A DNA stretch of 64,000 bases from Mesorhizobium sp. LMG 17147 (GCF_024297145.1 NZ_JANCTC010000001.1:620001-684000); one strand, 5' to 3'. Counted from the first letter of the stretch, positions 27,284-37,475 are shown. A program made the numbers and translations. The notes: a model not told the origin generated them from the sequence alone.

Positions 27284-28891
27284 ATGCGGCGCTCCCTAGG
27301 TTTCATGCGCCGCGTGCGGCCGGCCGAGCATTGCGGCCTGCCGCCTCAGAAGAAGCCGCGATACGGTATCCTTCGCGGCGCCTTTCTTGCAGTGGTGGCG
27401 ACGCTCACAGCCTCGGCGCTGACCGGAGCGCCGCAACCGGCGGGGCTTGCCACCAGCCGCACCGATCTGACGCCGAAGGATCTGGCGCGCGTCATCGCCA
27501 TCACCAGGCCGACCAGCGATTTCTCCAAGCCCGAGCAATTCGAATTGATGCAGGGCGGCGCCGGCACCTCGAAGAAGGACGTCAACAAGGATGCCTTCTC
27601 GCAATCCTCCGCCAACATCAGCTTCGAGGAAGAGGGTACCTTCAAGCTCGGCAATGCCATTTTCCGCAAGAACTGGGTGTCGTCGCCATCCTCGACACAA
27701 GCCTCGGATGGGCTCGGTCCGCTGTTCAACGAGCGCGCCTGCCAGAACTGTCATCTGAAGGACGGCCGCGGCCATCCACCCGAAGGCGACAGCGGCACCA
27801 CCTCGATGTTCCTGCGCCTGGCAAGGGAAGCCAGTACCGAGGAGGAGAAAGCCGCGCTCGCCGATCACAAGGTGCTCAACTTTCCCGACCCGGTCTATGG
27901 CACACAACTTCAGGAGCTAGCCGTTCCCGGCCTGCAGGGCGAAGGCAGGATGCATGTCGATTATCAGGAGCAGAAAGTAAAACTGGCGGACGGCAGCGTC
28001 GTGTCGCTGCGCAAGCCGAGCTATTCGGTCGAGGGTCTCGCCTACGGGCCGCTCGATCCGCGCACCACGCTGTCGCCGCGCATGACACCGCCGATGATCG
28101 GCCTTGGCCTGGTGGAGCAGATCGCTCCTGCCGACATCCTTGCGCGTGCCGATGCGGCCGACCGCGATGGTGACGGGATTTCCGGCAGGCCCAACATAAT
28201 ACGCGACGGCAGCAGCGGTGAACTGACGCTCGGCCGTTTCGGCTGGAAGGCGCAGGCGGCTTCGATCCGTCAGCAATCGGCGGACGCTTTTGCCGGCGAT
28301 ATCGGCATTTCGACGCCTGAGGTGCCGAGGCACTGGGGCGATTGCAGCGCCGCAGAAAAGACCTGCCTTGCCCTACCCAACGGTGTTCAGGAGCGCCTCG
28401 GTCCGGTCGAAGCGCCGCCGCCGGTCATGGACCTCGTGACCTTCTATTCGCAAAACCTTGCCGTGCCGGCTCGGCGCGATCTCGACAGACCGGATGTGCT
28501 CGCCGGCAAAAAACTGTTCTACGATATGGGCTGCATCTCCTGCCATACGCCGAAATTCGTCACCCGTCGCGGCACCCCGAACAAAGCGCAGGCCTTCCAG
28601 CTGATCTGGCCTTATTCCGATTTCCTGCTGCATGACATGGGACCCGGCCTTGCCGACGGACAGGCGGTGGGCGAGGCCACGGGAAGCGAATGGCGCACGC
28701 CGCCGCTGTGGGGCATCGGGCTCACCCAGACCGTCAGCGGCAACACCTTCTTCCTGCATGACGGGCGCGCACGCAGCCTGGCCGAGGCAATTCTGTGGCA
28801 TGGCGGCGAGGGCCAGAAAGCGCGTGACCGCTTTGCCGCTGCCAATGCGGCCGAACGCGCCGCGCTGATCAAGTTTCTGGAGTCGCTCTGA
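27284..28891 (+). CDS. Di-heme c oxidoreductase family protein
   Basis: Exported protein of about 535 residues, often called thiol oxidoreductase (DUF1111). A basic N-terminus leads to a hydrophobic stretch GAFLAVVATLTASALTGA, serving as signal peptide or anchor. Two c-type heme motifs are visible: ACQNCHLKDGRG near residue 155 and GCISCHTPKF near residue 420. FFLHDGRARSLAEAILWHGGE near the end is typical of the MauG/di-heme peroxidase-like fold. A shorter start at 27305 is possible. It is translationally coupled to the next imelysin gene. To my knowledge the same imelysin/di-heme/imelysin/DUF1513 order occurs around icmP in Pseudomonas aeruginosa. Confidence 0.87.
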   Translation: MRRSLGFMRRVRPAEHCGLPPQKKPRYGILRGAFLAVVATLTASALTGAPQPAGLATSRTDLTPKDLARVIAITRPTSDFSKPEQFELMQGGAGTSKKDVNKDAFSQSSANISFEEEGTFKLGNAIFRKNWVSSPSSTQASDGLGPLFNERACQNCHLKDGRGHPPEGDSGTTSMFLRLAREASTEEEKAALADHKVLNFPDPVYGTQLQELAVPGLQGEGRMHVDYQEQKVKLADGSVVSLRKPSYSVEGLAYGPLDPRTTLSPRMTPPMIGLGLVEQIAPADILARADAADRDGDGISGRPNIIRDGSSGELTLGRFGWKAQAASIRQQSADAFAGDIGISTPEVPRHWGDCSAAEKTCLALPNGVQERLGPVEAPPPVMDLVTFYSQNLAVPARRDLDRPDVLAGKKLFYDMGCISCHTPKFVTRRGTPNKAQAFQLIWPYSDFLLHDMGPGLADGQAVGEATGSEWRTPPLWGIGLTQTVSGNTFFLHDGRARSLAEAILWHGGEGQKARDRFAAANAAERAALIKFLESL

Positions 28892-29964
28892 TGCGGAAGC
28901 GTCTTGCACTCGCGCTGATGCTGGTCCTCGCCGATGCGCTGCCGGCATCCGCCGCAGTGAAGGCTTCGGATGTGATCCAGCGGGCGATCGACGGCTTCGT
29001 CCGCCCGGCCTATGCCAGGCTGCATGACCACGCGGACAGCTTGGCCAAGACCATGCACGCGCTTTGCCAGGCGCCTTCGCAAGATACTCTCGATGCGGCA
29101 CGCGCCGAATTCTCAGGCGTCGTGGATGCCTGGTCGGTGGTGGAAATCATCCGTTTCGGGCCGATCACCGAAAACAACCGGCTTGAGCGCATGCTGTTTT
29201 GGCCGGACCGCAAGAGCATCGGCCTGAAGCAGGTGCAGGCAGCACTGGCCGGCAAGGATCCGGCGGCCGCCGATCCGGCCCAACTGGCGACAAAGAGTGT
29301 CGCCATGCAAGGGCTCGGCGCATTGGAGTTCGTGCTCTACGGCGATGGCGCCGGTCAATTCGCCGGCAAGGGCGACGCCTATCGCTGCGCCTATGGTGCA
29401 GCCATTGCCGGCAATGTCGAGACGATTGCCGGCGAGGTCGGCGAGGCCTGGAACAAGCCCAACGGCTTTGCCGCGCTCTGGGCCAATCCCGGTCCGCAGA
29501 ACGCGCTCTATCACGACGGAACTGAAGCGGTGACCGAACTGGTCGGCGTCTTCACCAACGAGTTGGAAATGGTTCGCGACGTGCGCCTGAAAGGTCTCCT
29601 GGGCGCCAAGCCGGGGGCCGACAAACCGAAACAGGCGATTTATTGGCGCTCGCAGAACACCGCACGCTCGCTGACCGGCAATCTGGCGGGCATGGATGCG
29701 CTGTTCCAGGCCTCCCAGCTTGGCGATGCGCTGCCGCCTGATGCACGCTGGATGGCGGAATCGGTCCACATCCAATTCACCAACGGGATCGAGGCCGCCA
29801 AGGCGATCAGGGGTCCGATCGACAAGGCACTAGCCGATCCGACGTTGCGCCAGAAGCTCGACTACTTCGCACTGGTGACATCCAGTCTGACGACCCTGAT
29901 CGGCACCAGGCTGACCGCCGAATTCGGCCTGACCGCCGGATTCTCGTCACTGGATGGCGACTGA
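28891..29964 (+). CDS. Second imelysin family protein
   Basis: Periplasmic imelysin-like protein of 357 residues. The signal peptide is MRKRLALALMLVLADALPASA. MQGLGALEFVLYGDGA near residue 140 occupies the place of the GxHxxE motif, with Leu-Gly-Ala in place of the His, so a metal or heme ligand is probably lost. FWPDRKSIGLKQVQAAL precedes it as in relatives. The start codon overlaps the preceding stop (TGATG). Pairs of divergent imelysins around a di-heme protein suggest a periplasmic complex handling iron; the role of this second copy is not known. Confidence 0.85.
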   Translation: MRKRLALALMLVLADALPASAAVKASDVIQRAIDGFVRPAYARLHDHADSLAKTMHALCQAPSQDTLDAARAEFSGVVDAWSVVEIIRFGPITENNRLERMLFWPDRKSIGLKQVQAALAGKDPAAADPAQLATKSVAMQGLGALEFVLYGDGAGQFAGKGDAYRCAYGAAIAGNVETIAGEVGEAWNKPNGFAALWANPGPQNALYHDGTEAVTELVGVFTNELEMVRDVRLKGLLGAKPGADKPKQAIYWRSQNTARSLTGNLAGMDALFQASQLGDALPPDARWMAESVHIQFTNGIEAAKAIRGPIDKALADPTLRQKLDYFALVTSSLTTLIGTRLTAEFGLTAGFSSLDGD

Positions 29965-29966
29965 TC

Positions 29967-31073
29967 ATGAGAACGCCGCTGATCGATCGGCGCGATTTCC
30001 TGAGGGCCGCGGGCGCTGGTTTCGTGGCGGCGATGGCGCCTTCGGCCTGGGCAAATACACTCGACGCCGACGCGGTCTTCGCCACCGCTTTCGTCAAGCG
30101 CGACGGCAGCTATGGCGCGGCCGTCCTGTCCGAGGCCGGCAAATTGTTGCACACGATCGATCTGCCCGATCGGGGCCACGACGTTACCTTCGACCCGGTG
30201 TCTAAGCGTTCGGTGGTGTTTGCCAGGCAGCCGGGCACCTTTGCTGTCGTCTTCGACCATACCGGCCGCGATGAACCGCACACCATTGCCAGCGTTGCCG
30301 GCCGGCATTTCTTCGGCCATGGCGTGTTTTCGGCCGATGGCACGCTGCTCTACGCAACCGAGAACGATTTCGACAATGCCGCCGGCGTCGTCGGCGTCTA
30401 TGACGCGCATGCGAAATTCAAGCGTATCGGCGAGTTCCCGACCTACGGCATGGGGCCGCACGAACTTCTGCTTCTCTCCGACGGCAGGACAATCGCTGTC
30501 GCCAATGGCGGCATCGAGACGCATCCGGATTATGGCCGCGCCGAGCTCAATATCGCAACGATGAAGCCTTCCTATGTTCTGGTCGACCGCCTTACCGGCG
30601 ATCTCACCGAAAAGCACGAATTGCCGCCGGCGCTGCACCAACTGTCGATCCGCCATATGGATGCCGACCGGTCCGGCACCGTCTGGTTCGGCTGTCAGTA
30701 CAGGGGGCCGGGTACCAATCGTCCCCCACTGCTCGGCCGCGCGCCGCGCGGCAAGGAGTTGCAATTGCTCGATATGCCGCAGGACGTGCTCTCCGGCTTC
30801 AGGAACTATATCGGCTCGGTCGCCGCCAACCCTGCCGCCGGCACCGTCGCCGTGTCTTCGCCTGAGGGGAATTCGCTTGCCGTGATCGACACGGCCAGCG
30901 GCCGCATCGTCGCCACCAAGGCGCTGGTCGAGGTTTGCGGCGTTGCGCCCGATGGGGAAAGCTTCATGGCGACGACCGGCGCCGGCGATATCGTCGAGTC
31001 CGGTGGCTCGATACGTTCCGAGCCGGACTATGTCTGGGACAATCACCTGCTGCGTTTCGCGCAGGTCGGCTAG
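29967..31073 (+). CDS. DUF1513 domain-containing exported protein
   Basis: Protein of 368 residues that opens with a twin-arginine-like signal (LIDRRDFLRAAGAGFVAAM, cleavage near AWA). The mature part has repeated beta-rich units (HDVTFDPVSKRSVVFARQPG, HGVFSADGTLLYATEND, GPHELLLLSDGRTIAVANGG), suggesting a beta-propeller. It is the last gene of the Irr-box operon. DUF1513 proteins accompany imelysins and di-heme oxidoreductases in many proteobacteria. A Tat signal implies folding, perhaps with cofactor, before export. No enzymatic motif is recognisable. Confidence 0.85.
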   Translation: MRTPLIDRRDFLRAAGAGFVAAMAPSAWANTLDADAVFATAFVKRDGSYGAAVLSEAGKLLHTIDLPDRGHDVTFDPVSKRSVVFARQPGTFAVVFDHTGRDEPHTIASVAGRHFFGHGVFSADGTLLYATENDFDNAAGVVGVYDAHAKFKRIGEFPTYGMGPHELLLLSDGRTIAVANGGIETHPDYGRAELNIATMKPSYVLVDRLTGDLTEKHELPPALHQLSIRHMDADRSGTVWFGCQYRGPGTNRPPLLGRAPRGKELQLLDMPQDVLSGFRNYIGSVAANPAAGTVAVSSPEGNSLAVIDTASGRIVATKALVEVCGVAPDGESFMATTGAGDIVESGGSIRSEPDYVWDNHLLRFAQVG

Positions 31074-31232
31074 TTCCGATACCTATTGTGGCGATTGCGT
31101 GCGTTGGAACTTACATTCTTGGACCCGCGCCGAAGCCAAGTCGCCTGACGATTTATCCATTATTCCCTTGCGGGGATCAGCTCTGGCGGGCAGAGGGAAG
31201 CTGTTTTCGAAACTGTCTCAACCGGCCGCTTC

Positions 31233-31925
31233 ATGAAGTTGCTTGCCATCGACTGTGCCGCCAATCTCTGCGCCGCCTGCGTCTACGACGCGGCGGCCGG
31301 GAAAGAACTCGGCCGTTCGGTGCTCGATCTCGGCAAGGGTCATGCCGAGCATCTGATGGGTGTCATCGAAGGCGCGTTGAAGGCGGCGGGAAGCGATTAT
31401 GCCAGCCTCGGCGCCATTGCCGTTTCAACCGGTCCGGGCTCCTTCACCGGACTGCGTGTCGGCGTCTCGGCGGCGCGCGGCCTGGCGCTGGCGCTGAAAA
31501 TCCCGGCGATCGGCGTGACGACTCTGGAGGCACTGGCGGCAGAGACCGCAGCGATATTTCCCCGCCGCGCCGTGCTCGCAGCGCTCGATGCAGGCCGCGA
31601 TGAGATCCATGCGGCACTTTACGATGAGAGGTCGGTTCTGATCTATGGTCCGGCTGTGACCACGCTCTCGCACGCCGCAGCCATGGCGATCGATATCTCT
31701 CCGGTTCTGGCGGGCACGGCGGCAACCCAAATTGCCGCGGCGGCCGGACGCAGCTTCGATCTCGGCGAGACGGCGGCCACCGCCGACATCGCTGTCTATG
31801 CGCGGCTGGCCGCGGCCCAAGGTCCCGGTAAACACGGCGAGGGCGAAAAGCCGAAACCGCTTTATCTGCGGGGCGCCGACGCCAAGCCGCAGGCCGGCTT
31901 TGTTCAATCCAGGCAAAAAAACTGA
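31233..31925 (+). CDS. tsaB: tRNA threonylcarbamoyladenosine biosynthesis protein TsaB
   Basis: Protein of 230 residues of the ASKHA fold that partners TsaD in t6A tRNA modification. MKLLAIDCAANLCAACVYD and AVSTGPGSFTGLRVGVSAARGLALAL are the family signatures. ALDAGRDEIHAALYD is also typical. The 159 bases upstream (31074-31232) probably carry a promoter, since the previous gene belongs to a different functional group; I see no definite operator there. The stop overlaps the rimI start by one base. Confidence 0.92.
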   Translation: MKLLAIDCAANLCAACVYDAAAGKELGRSVLDLGKGHAEHLMGVIEGALKAAGSDYASLGAIAVSTGPGSFTGLRVGVSAARGLALALKIPAIGVTTLEALAAETAAIFPRRAVLAALDAGRDEIHAALYDERSVLIYGPAVTTLSHAAAMAIDISPVLAGTAATQIAAAAGRSFDLGETAATADIAVYARLAAAQGPGKHGEGEKPKPLYLRGADAKPQAGFVQSRQKN

Positions 31926-32419
31926 TGCGCATTCCATTCCTCCAGCCGCGTCGCAGGGACTATGCGATCGAGCCGCTGACGGTTGCCGACAGCGCGGCCA
32001 TGTCGGTGCTGCATCGCGAGGATTTCGCGCGGCCGTGGACCGACGACGAATTCGCCGCGCTGCTCGAGCAGGACACGGTGTTCGGCTATGCCGCGCGCGA
32101 GACCGGACAGGGTGCCAAGCCGCCGGTGGGCTTCGTCCTGGCGCGGCTGGCCGCCGGCGAGGGGGAGATCCTGACGGTCGCAGTGGCACGCTCGCACCGG
32201 CGCCGGGGGCTCGGCTGGCAATTGATGGATGCGGTGCTGCGTGAACTGCACGCACAGCGCGCCGAGGCGCTTTTCCTTGAGGTCGACGAGACCAACGTCG
32301 CCGCGATCGCGCTCTACCGGCGGCTCGGCTTCCGCGAGGTCGGCAAGCGCGCCAACTATTACAAGTCGCCGGAGCACGGCCCGACCGGCGCGCTTGTCAT
32401 GCGCCGCGATCTTCGCTAG
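31925..32419 (+). CDS. rimI: Ribosomal protein alanine N-acetyltransferase RimI
   Basis: GNAT acetyltransferase of 164 residues. The acetyl-CoA-binding stretch is SHRRRGLGWQLMDAVL (R-x-x-G-x-G variant), preceded by ILTVAVARS and followed by LEVDETNVAAIALYRRLGFREVGKRANYY, the RimI hallmark. It is expected to acetylate the N-terminus of ribosomal protein S18. Immediate overlap with tsaB is a widespread arrangement. Confidence 0.9.
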   Translation: MRIPFLQPRRRDYAIEPLTVADSAAMSVLHREDFARPWTDDEFAALLEQDTVFGYAARETGQGAKPPVGFVLARLAAGEGEILTVAVARSHRRRGLGWQLMDAVLRELHAQRAEALFLEVDETNVAAIALYRRLGFREVGKRANYYKSPEHGPTGALVMRRDLR

Positions 32420-32440
32420 CCAAACGCCGGGGTGGTGCGG

Positions 32441-33241
32441 ATGATAGGAAAAATCAGGATTTTCCTGGCGCTGGGGCTGGTTGTCGTCGGCTCATTGGTG
32501 CTTGTGCCGCTGCAGGTCTTGTCGATGAAGACCGGGCTCTGGCGCGAGACCTTCATCCTGAAGATCTGGCACAGGATGATCATGAGGGCGCTCGGGCTGC
32601 GCATCCATGTCAAAGGCGCGCTATCCGGCCAACGCCCATTGCTGATTGCTGCCAACCACATCTCCTGGACCGACATCATGGTGCTGGGATCGATGGTCGA
32701 CGTGACGTTCATCGCCAGGGCCGACATGGCAGGCTGGCCGCTGATCGGGATGCTGTCGAAGCTGCAACGCACCGTCTTCATCGAACGTGAGCGCAAACGT
32801 TCGTCGGGCGACCAGGCGAGCGAGATCGCCCGCCGGATGGCCAAGGGGGACGCCATGGTGCTGTTCGCCGAAGGCTCGACCGGCGACGGCAACATGATCC
32901 TGCCGTTCAAGAGCACACTGTTCGGCGCCGCTACGATGGCGATTGCTGAAGGGGCGGCCGAACAGGTCTTCATCCAGCCGGTGGCGATCGTTTATACGCG
33001 CCTGCATGGCGTGCCACTCGGCCGCCGGCATCGGCCGGTTGCCGCCTGGATCGGCGATGAGGAACTGATGCCGCACCTCAAGGTGCTGATGGCCGAGGGC
33101 GCTCTCGACGTCGAGGTGCATTTTGGCGAAGCGATTGCTTTCTCCAAGGGCTCCAGCCGCAAGGAGACGGCAAAGCAGATGGAACGCCAGGTGCGCGAGA
33201 TGGTGCAGGCGGCGCTCGCCGAACCGCGCCCGAGCCGGTAG
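32441..33241 (+). CDS. 1-acyl-sn-glycerol-3-phosphate acyltransferase (PlsC/LPLAT family)
   Basis: Membrane-associated acyltransferase of 266 residues. The catalytic HX4D motif is NHISWTD near residue 70, and the acceptor-binding motif is FAEGSTGDG near residue 145. One N-terminal hydrophobic segment ([18 protein letters not shown]) anchors it. In rhizobia, relatives in this position include PlsC and the ornithine-lipid acyltransferase OlsA; sequence alone does not separate them here. The ATG at 32441 is chosen over GTG at 32432 because the latter overlaps the purine-rich upstream bases. Confidence 0.87.
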   Translation: MIGKIRIFLALGLVVVGSLVLVPLQVLSMKTGLWRETFILKIWHRMIMRALGLRIHVKGALSGQRPLLIAANHISWTDIMVLGSMVDVTFIARADMAGWPLIGMLSKLQRTVFIERERKRSSGDQASEIARRMAKGDAMVLFAEGSTGDGNMILPFKSTLFGAATMAIAEGAAEQVFIQPVAIVYTRLHGVPLGRRHRPVAAWIGDEELMPHLKVLMAEGALDVEVHFGEAIAFSKGSSRKETAKQMERQVREMVQAALAEPRPSR

Positions 33242-33303
33242 TCTGCGCGGTACCGGCCAGATTCGTCTGTTTTTTGTCAGGGAAAGGCGCTAGAAGCCGC
33301 GAA

Positions 33304-34713
33304 ATGGAATTGAACACGATAGAACGCGACGACATCGGCGCTGCCGCCGAAGACCTGGTCGTTCCGCCTGCCGCGACCAGGAAGGTCTTCGTCAAGACCT
33401 ATGGCTGCCAGATGAACGTCTACGATTCGCAGCGCATGACCGATGCTCTGGCGACCGACGGCTATGTCGCGACAGACGCCGTTGGCGAGGCCGATCTGGT
33501 GCTGCTCAACACCTGCCACATCCGCGAGAAAGCGGCCGAAAAGGTCTATTCCGAACTTGGGCGCATCCGTGAGTTGAAGGCGGAACGTGCCAAGGCCGGG
33601 CGCGAAATGCTGGTCGGCGTCGCCGGCTGCGTGGCGCAGGCCGAGGGCGCCGAGATCATCCGTCGCTCGCCGGTGGTCGATCTGGTCATCGGCCCGCAGA
33701 CCTACCACCGGCTGCCCGCTGTGCTGGCGAAGGCGCGGAGCGGAGAAAAGATCGTCGAGACCGACTATGCCGTCGAGGACAAGTTCGAACATCTGCCGCG
33801 GCCCAAGCGCGCCGAACTGATCAGGCGCGGCGTGACGGCGTTCTTGACCGTTCAGGAAGGCTGCGACAAGTTCTGCACCTTCTGTGTCGTGCCCTATACG
33901 CGCGGCTCGGAAGTCTCGCGGCCGGTGGCACAGATCGTCGCCGAGGCCGAGCGCTTGGCGGATGCCGGCGTGCGCGAGGTGACGCTGCTCGGCCAGAACG
34001 TCAACGCCTGGCATGGAAGAGGCGAAGACTGCGAGGAATGGGGCCTTGGCCGGCTGCTGTTCAGGCTCGCAGAGATTCCAGGTCTGGCGCGGCTGCGCTA
34101 CACGACCAGCCATCCGCGCGACATGGACAATGAATTGATCGCCGCCCATCGTGATTTGCCTACGCTGATGCCCTATCTACATTTACCGGTGCAATCCGGC
34201 TCCGACCGCATACTCAAGGCGATGAACCGCAGGCATATGGCCAAGGACTACCTGACGTTGATCGACCGCATCCGTGCCGCGCGGAACGACATCGCACTGT
34301 CCGGCGATTTTATCGTCGGCTTTCCCGGTGAGACGGAAGCGGATTTCGAGGCGACGATGCAGTTGGTGGAAGACGTCAACTATGCCTCGGCCTTCTCGTT
34401 CAAATACTCTCCGCGGCCCGGCACGCCGGGCGCCGAAATGAACGATCAGGTGCCGGAGGCTGTCAAGGACGAGCGCCTGCAGCGATTGCAAGCACTGCTT
34501 CTGAAACAGCAGCAGCATTTCGGCGCAAGCCTGGTCGGCAGGACCATCGACACGTTGATCGAAAAGCCGGGCCGCCAGGCCGGCCAGAAGGTTGGCCGCT
34601 CGCCGTGGCTGCAGCCGGTTATTGTTGATGAAAAGGCTGGCGAAATCGGTGACATTATCCAGGTACGAATCACGAAGACGGGCTACAACAGCCTGTTCGC
34701 CGAATTGGCCTGA
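33304..34713 (+). CDS. miaB: tRNA (N6-isopentenyl adenosine(37)-C2)-methylthiotransferase MiaB
   Basis: Radical SAM methylthiotransferase of 469 residues. The N-terminal cluster Cys lie in [21 protein letters not shown] and [10 protein letters not shown]. The radical SAM triad is in [19 protein letters not shown] (C-x3-C-x2-C). [17 protein letters not shown] and the C-terminal TRAM domain ([10 protein letters not shown] to FAEL) complete the family order. It adds the methylthio group to i6A37 of tRNAs. The ATG at 33304 is preferred over the in-frame codon at 33274 because family proteins begin close before the conserved [12 protein letters not shown]. Confidence 0.93.
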   Translation: MELNTIERDDIGAAAEDLVVPPAATRKVFVKTYGCQMNVYDSQRMTDALATDGYVATDAVGEADLVLLNTCHIREKAAEKVYSELGRIRELKAERAKAGREMLVGVAGCVAQAEGAEIIRRSPVVDLVIGPQTYHRLPAVLAKARSGEKIVETDYAVEDKFEHLPRPKRAELIRRGVTAFLTVQEGCDKFCTFCVVPYTRGSEVSRPVAQIVAEAERLADAGVREVTLLGQNVNAWHGRGEDCEEWGLGRLLFRLAEIPGLARLRYTTSHPRDMDNELIAAHRDLPTLMPYLHLPVQSGSDRILKAMNRRHMAKDYLTLIDRIRAARNDIALSGDFIVGFPGETEADFEATMQLVEDVNYASAFSFKYSPRPGTPGAEMNDQVPEAVKDERLQRLQALLLKQQQHFGASLVGRTIDTLIEKPGRQAGQKVGRSPWLQPVIVDEKAGEIGDIIQVRITKTGYNSLFAELA

Positions 34714-34739
34714 AGGCCTCGGCAGATGAGGAGAGACGG

Positions 34740-35789
34740 TTGAGCGCTGCTGAAGTCAAGAACCTGCCCCAGAATCTACCCTCCGGGGCCTCGGATATGG
34801 CGCACATCGTACTGACTTTCGACAATAACAAGCTTGCCAGCGCCCTTTACGGCCAGTTCGACGAGAATCTGGCCAGGCTCGAGCAGAAGCTCGGCGTCGA
34901 CATCCGCTCGCGTGGCAACCAATTGACCATCAAGGGCTCTTCCTCGGCCGCCGAGCAGGCACGCCGCGCCTTGGACAATCTTTACGGCATTCTGCAGAAA
35001 GGCACTGATATCGGCCAGTCCGATGTCGACGGCGCGGTGCGCATGGCGATCGCCACCGACGACCAGCTGACGCTGCCGACGCTGGAGCGCAAGGGCAAGG
35101 TGTCCGCCGCCCAGATATCGACACGCAAGAAGACCATCTATGCCCGCTCGCTGAACCAGGACGCCTATATGCGCGCGCTGGAGCGGTCGGAACTCGTCTT
35201 CGGCATCGGCCCGGCCGGCACCGGAAAGACCTACCTGGCGGTGGCGCACGCGGCAATGCTGCTCGAACGCGGCATGGTCGAACGCATTGTGCTGTCGCGC
35301 CCTGCGGTCGAGGCCGGCGAACGGCTTGGCTTTCTGCCGGGCGACATGAAGGAGAAGGTCGATCCCTATCTGCGGCCGCTCTATGATGCACTCTACGACA
35401 TGATGCCGGCCGACAAGGTCGAACGGGCGATTGCCGCCGAGGTCATCGAGATCGCGCCGCTGGCGTTCATGCGCGGCCGTACGCTGGCGCATGCCGCCGT
35501 CATCCTCGACGAGGCGCAGAACACCACGCCGATGCAGATGAAGATGTTCCTGACCCGGCTCGGCGAGAACTCGCGCATGATCGTCACCGGTGATCCGACC
35601 CAGATCGATCTGCCGCCGAACACCAAGTCCGGCCTGGTCGAGGCGCTGAGAATTCTCGACGGCGTCACCGGCATGGTGACGGTCCGCTTCAATGAAGGCG
35701 ACGTCGTCAGGCATCCGCTGGTCGCCGAGATCGTCAAGGCCTACGACCGTGACGGCAAGCTGGCCAGGGGCTTGGGTGTCGAAAGCTGA
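34740..35789 (+). CDS. ybeZ: PhoH family protein (YbeZ)
   Basis: PhoH-type P-loop ATPase of 349 residues. An N-terminal KH-like region (VDIRSRGNQLTIKGSSSAAEQAR) precedes Walker A GPAGTGKTYLAVAHA near residue 160; AAVILDEAQNTTPMQMKMFLTR is Walker B, followed by GDPTQIDLP. Relatives interact with YbeY and act in rRNA maturation and quality control. The TTG at 34740 has GAGGAGAG just upstream; an ATG at 34797 would also leave the domains intact. The miaB-ybeZ-ybeY-corC-lnt order is conserved across proteobacteria. Confidence 0.92.
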   Translation: MSAAEVKNLPQNLPSGASDMAHIVLTFDNNKLASALYGQFDENLARLEQKLGVDIRSRGNQLTIKGSSSAAEQARRALDNLYGILQKGTDIGQSDVDGAVRMAIATDDQLTLPTLERKGKVSAAQISTRKKTIYARSLNQDAYMRALERSELVFGIGPAGTGKTYLAVAHAAMLLERGMVERIVLSRPAVEAGERLGFLPGDMKEKVDPYLRPLYDALYDMMPADKVERAIAAEVIEIAPLAFMRGRTLAHAAVILDEAQNTTPMQMKMFLTRLGENSRMIVTGDPTQIDLPPNTKSGLVEALRILDGVTGMVTVRFNEGDVVRHPLVAEIVKAYDRDGKLARGLGVES

Positions 35790-35806
35790 TATGATTATGC
35801 GGCCGC

Positions 35807-36304
35807 ATGGCTGAGGAGCAAAAGGCGGGAGGGCCGCTTCCCGTCGAGATTGATATCGCCATAGAGGCGGGCGACTGGCCCGACGAGACGACGCTGACGC
35901 GGCTGGTCGACCACGCCGTATCGGCCGCCTTTGCCGGAACCGGTGCGGACGGCCGTTCCGAGCTCAGTATCGTCTTCTCCGACGATGCCCATATCCGTAC
36001 GCTCAATGCCGGCTGGCGCGGCAAGGACAAGCCGACCAACGTCCTGTCTTTTCCGGCTTTTCCCTTTGCCAGGGGCGGGCCTCTGCCGCCGATGCTCGGC
36101 GACATTGTGCTGGCCGCCGAGACTGTCGCGCGCGAGGCGGCACTGGAAGACAAGCCCGTCGAGGACCATATCTCCCATCTCGTCATCCATGGCCTGCTGC
36201 ATTTGCTGGGCTATGATCACGAAACGGATGCCGAAGCGGACCTGATGGAAGCGACAGAGCGCGCAGCACTTGCGAGGCTTGCCATTCCCGATCCCTACAC
36301 GTAA
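35807..36304 (+). CDS. ybeY: rRNA maturation endoribonuclease YbeY
   Basis: Zinc-dependent endoribonuclease of 165 residues needed for 16S rRNA 3'-end maturation and quality control. The metal motif H-x3-H-x5-H is in [16 protein letters not shown] near residue 130. [31 protein letters not shown] is the conserved middle. In Sinorhizobium the orthologue is important for symbiosis and small-RNA regulation. It follows ybeZ by 17 bases. Confidence 0.93.
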   Translation: MAEEQKAGGPLPVEIDIAIEAGDWPDETTLTRLVDHAVSAAFAGTGADGRSELSIVFSDDAHIRTLNAGWRGKDKPTNVLSFPAFPFARGGPLPPMLGDIVLAAETVAREAALEDKPVEDHISHLVIHGLLHLLGYDHETDAEADLMEATERAALARLAIPDPYT

Positions 36305-36329
36305 TTACAAAAGACCAATTGACCGGACG

Positions 36330-37406
36330 ATGATGAACGACAAACCAGAGACTGCCGCCCGCTCCGACGCCGGCAGTGCGATCAAGCCTTCCGAAACGAC
36401 GGAAGAGGGCTCGAGTCCGAGTACCACGACCGGCAGCTTCGCCAGCGAGGCATCGCCTGCCGGTCCTTCCCTGTTCGATCGCGTGCTCGGGCTTTTCAGG
36501 CACCGCAACGGCACCAGCCTGCGCGAGGAGATTGCCGGTGCGCTTGCCGAAACGGCGAGCGATGCAGAATCCTTCTCGCCCGGCGAACGCGCCATGCTCA
36601 ACAACATCCTGCGCCTGCGCGAAGTGCGGGTCGAGGACGTCATGGTGCCGCGCGCCGACATCGAGGCGGTCGAGATCACGACGAAGCTCGGCGATCTTCT
36701 GGGGCTGTTCGAACAGTCCGGCCACTCCCGCATGCCAGTTTATTCGGAGACGCTCGACGACCCGCGCGGCATGGTTCATATCCGCGACGTGCTGGCGCAT
36801 ATCACCAAGGTCGCCCGCGTCAGAAAGGGCAGGACGACCAGGAAAACCCCGGTCGCGACGGTTCTCGATCTCGCCCAGGTCGATCTGGCGCGCACCATCG
36901 GCGATCTCAACCTGATCCGACCGGTGCTGTTCGTGCCGCCGTCGATGCTCGCCTCCGACCTGATGGGGCGAATGCAGACGACGCGCACCCAGATGGCGCT
37001 GGTCATCGACGAATATGGCGGCACCGACGGCCTCGTCTCGCTCGAGGACATCGTCGAGATGGTAGTCGGCGACATCGAGGACGAGCATGACGAGGACGAG
37101 CCGATGATCACCCAGGCCGGCGAAGGCGTCTTCATCGTCGACGGCAAGGCCGAGATCGACGACGTCGCCAAGATGATCGGCGAGGATTTCGCCGCCGGCG
37201 AGCACGGCGAATATGTCGACACGATCGGCGGCATGATCTTCAATACGCTTGGCCGGGTGCCGGCGCGCGGCGAAGTGGTGCAGGCCATACCCGGCTTCGA
37301 GTTCCATGTGCTCGACGCCGATCCGCGCCGCGTCAAGCGCGTACGCATCGTCGAGACTCTGAAGGGCGAGCGGCGGCGCCGCGCCGTCCGCACCGAGCAG
37401 GCTTAG
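36330..37406 (+). CDS. Hemolysin family / CorC-type protein with CBS domains
   Basis: Soluble protein of 358 residues (tlyC/corC family). Paired CBS domains span about residues 110-240 (LREVRVEDVMVPRADIEAVEI and later MQTTRTQMALVIDEYGGTDGLVSLEDIVEMVVGDIEDEHD). A CorC_HlyC transporter-associated domain follows (VFIVDGKAEIDDVAKMIG to GFEFHVLDADPRRVKRVRI). The two adjacent ATG codons at 36330 and 36333 make the start slightly uncertain. It may regulate divalent-cation transport or, as in the ybeY-corC-lnt neighbourhood elsewhere, envelope function. It starts 25 bases after ybeY. Confidence 0.9.
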   Translation: MMNDKPETAARSDAGSAIKPSETTEEGSSPSTTTGSFASEASPAGPSLFDRVLGLFRHRNGTSLREEIAGALAETASDAESFSPGERAMLNNILRLREVRVEDVMVPRADIEAVEITTKLGDLLGLFEQSGHSRMPVYSETLDDPRGMVHIRDVLAHITKVARVRKGRTTRKTPVATVLDLAQVDLARTIGDLNLIRPVLFVPPSMLASDLMGRMQTTRTQMALVIDEYGGTDGLVSLEDIVEMVVGDIEDEHDEDEPMITQAGEGVFIVDGKAEIDDVAKMIGEDFAAGEHGEYVDTIGGMIFNTLGRVPARGEVVQAIPGFEFHVLDADPRRVKRVRIVETLKGERRRRAVRTEQA

Positions 37407-37475
37407 GGTTTGTTTGGAGCCAAGCCCGCGGCCTGATAAATCTTGCTTCCTGATTCGCACGACTCGGAAGCATTG

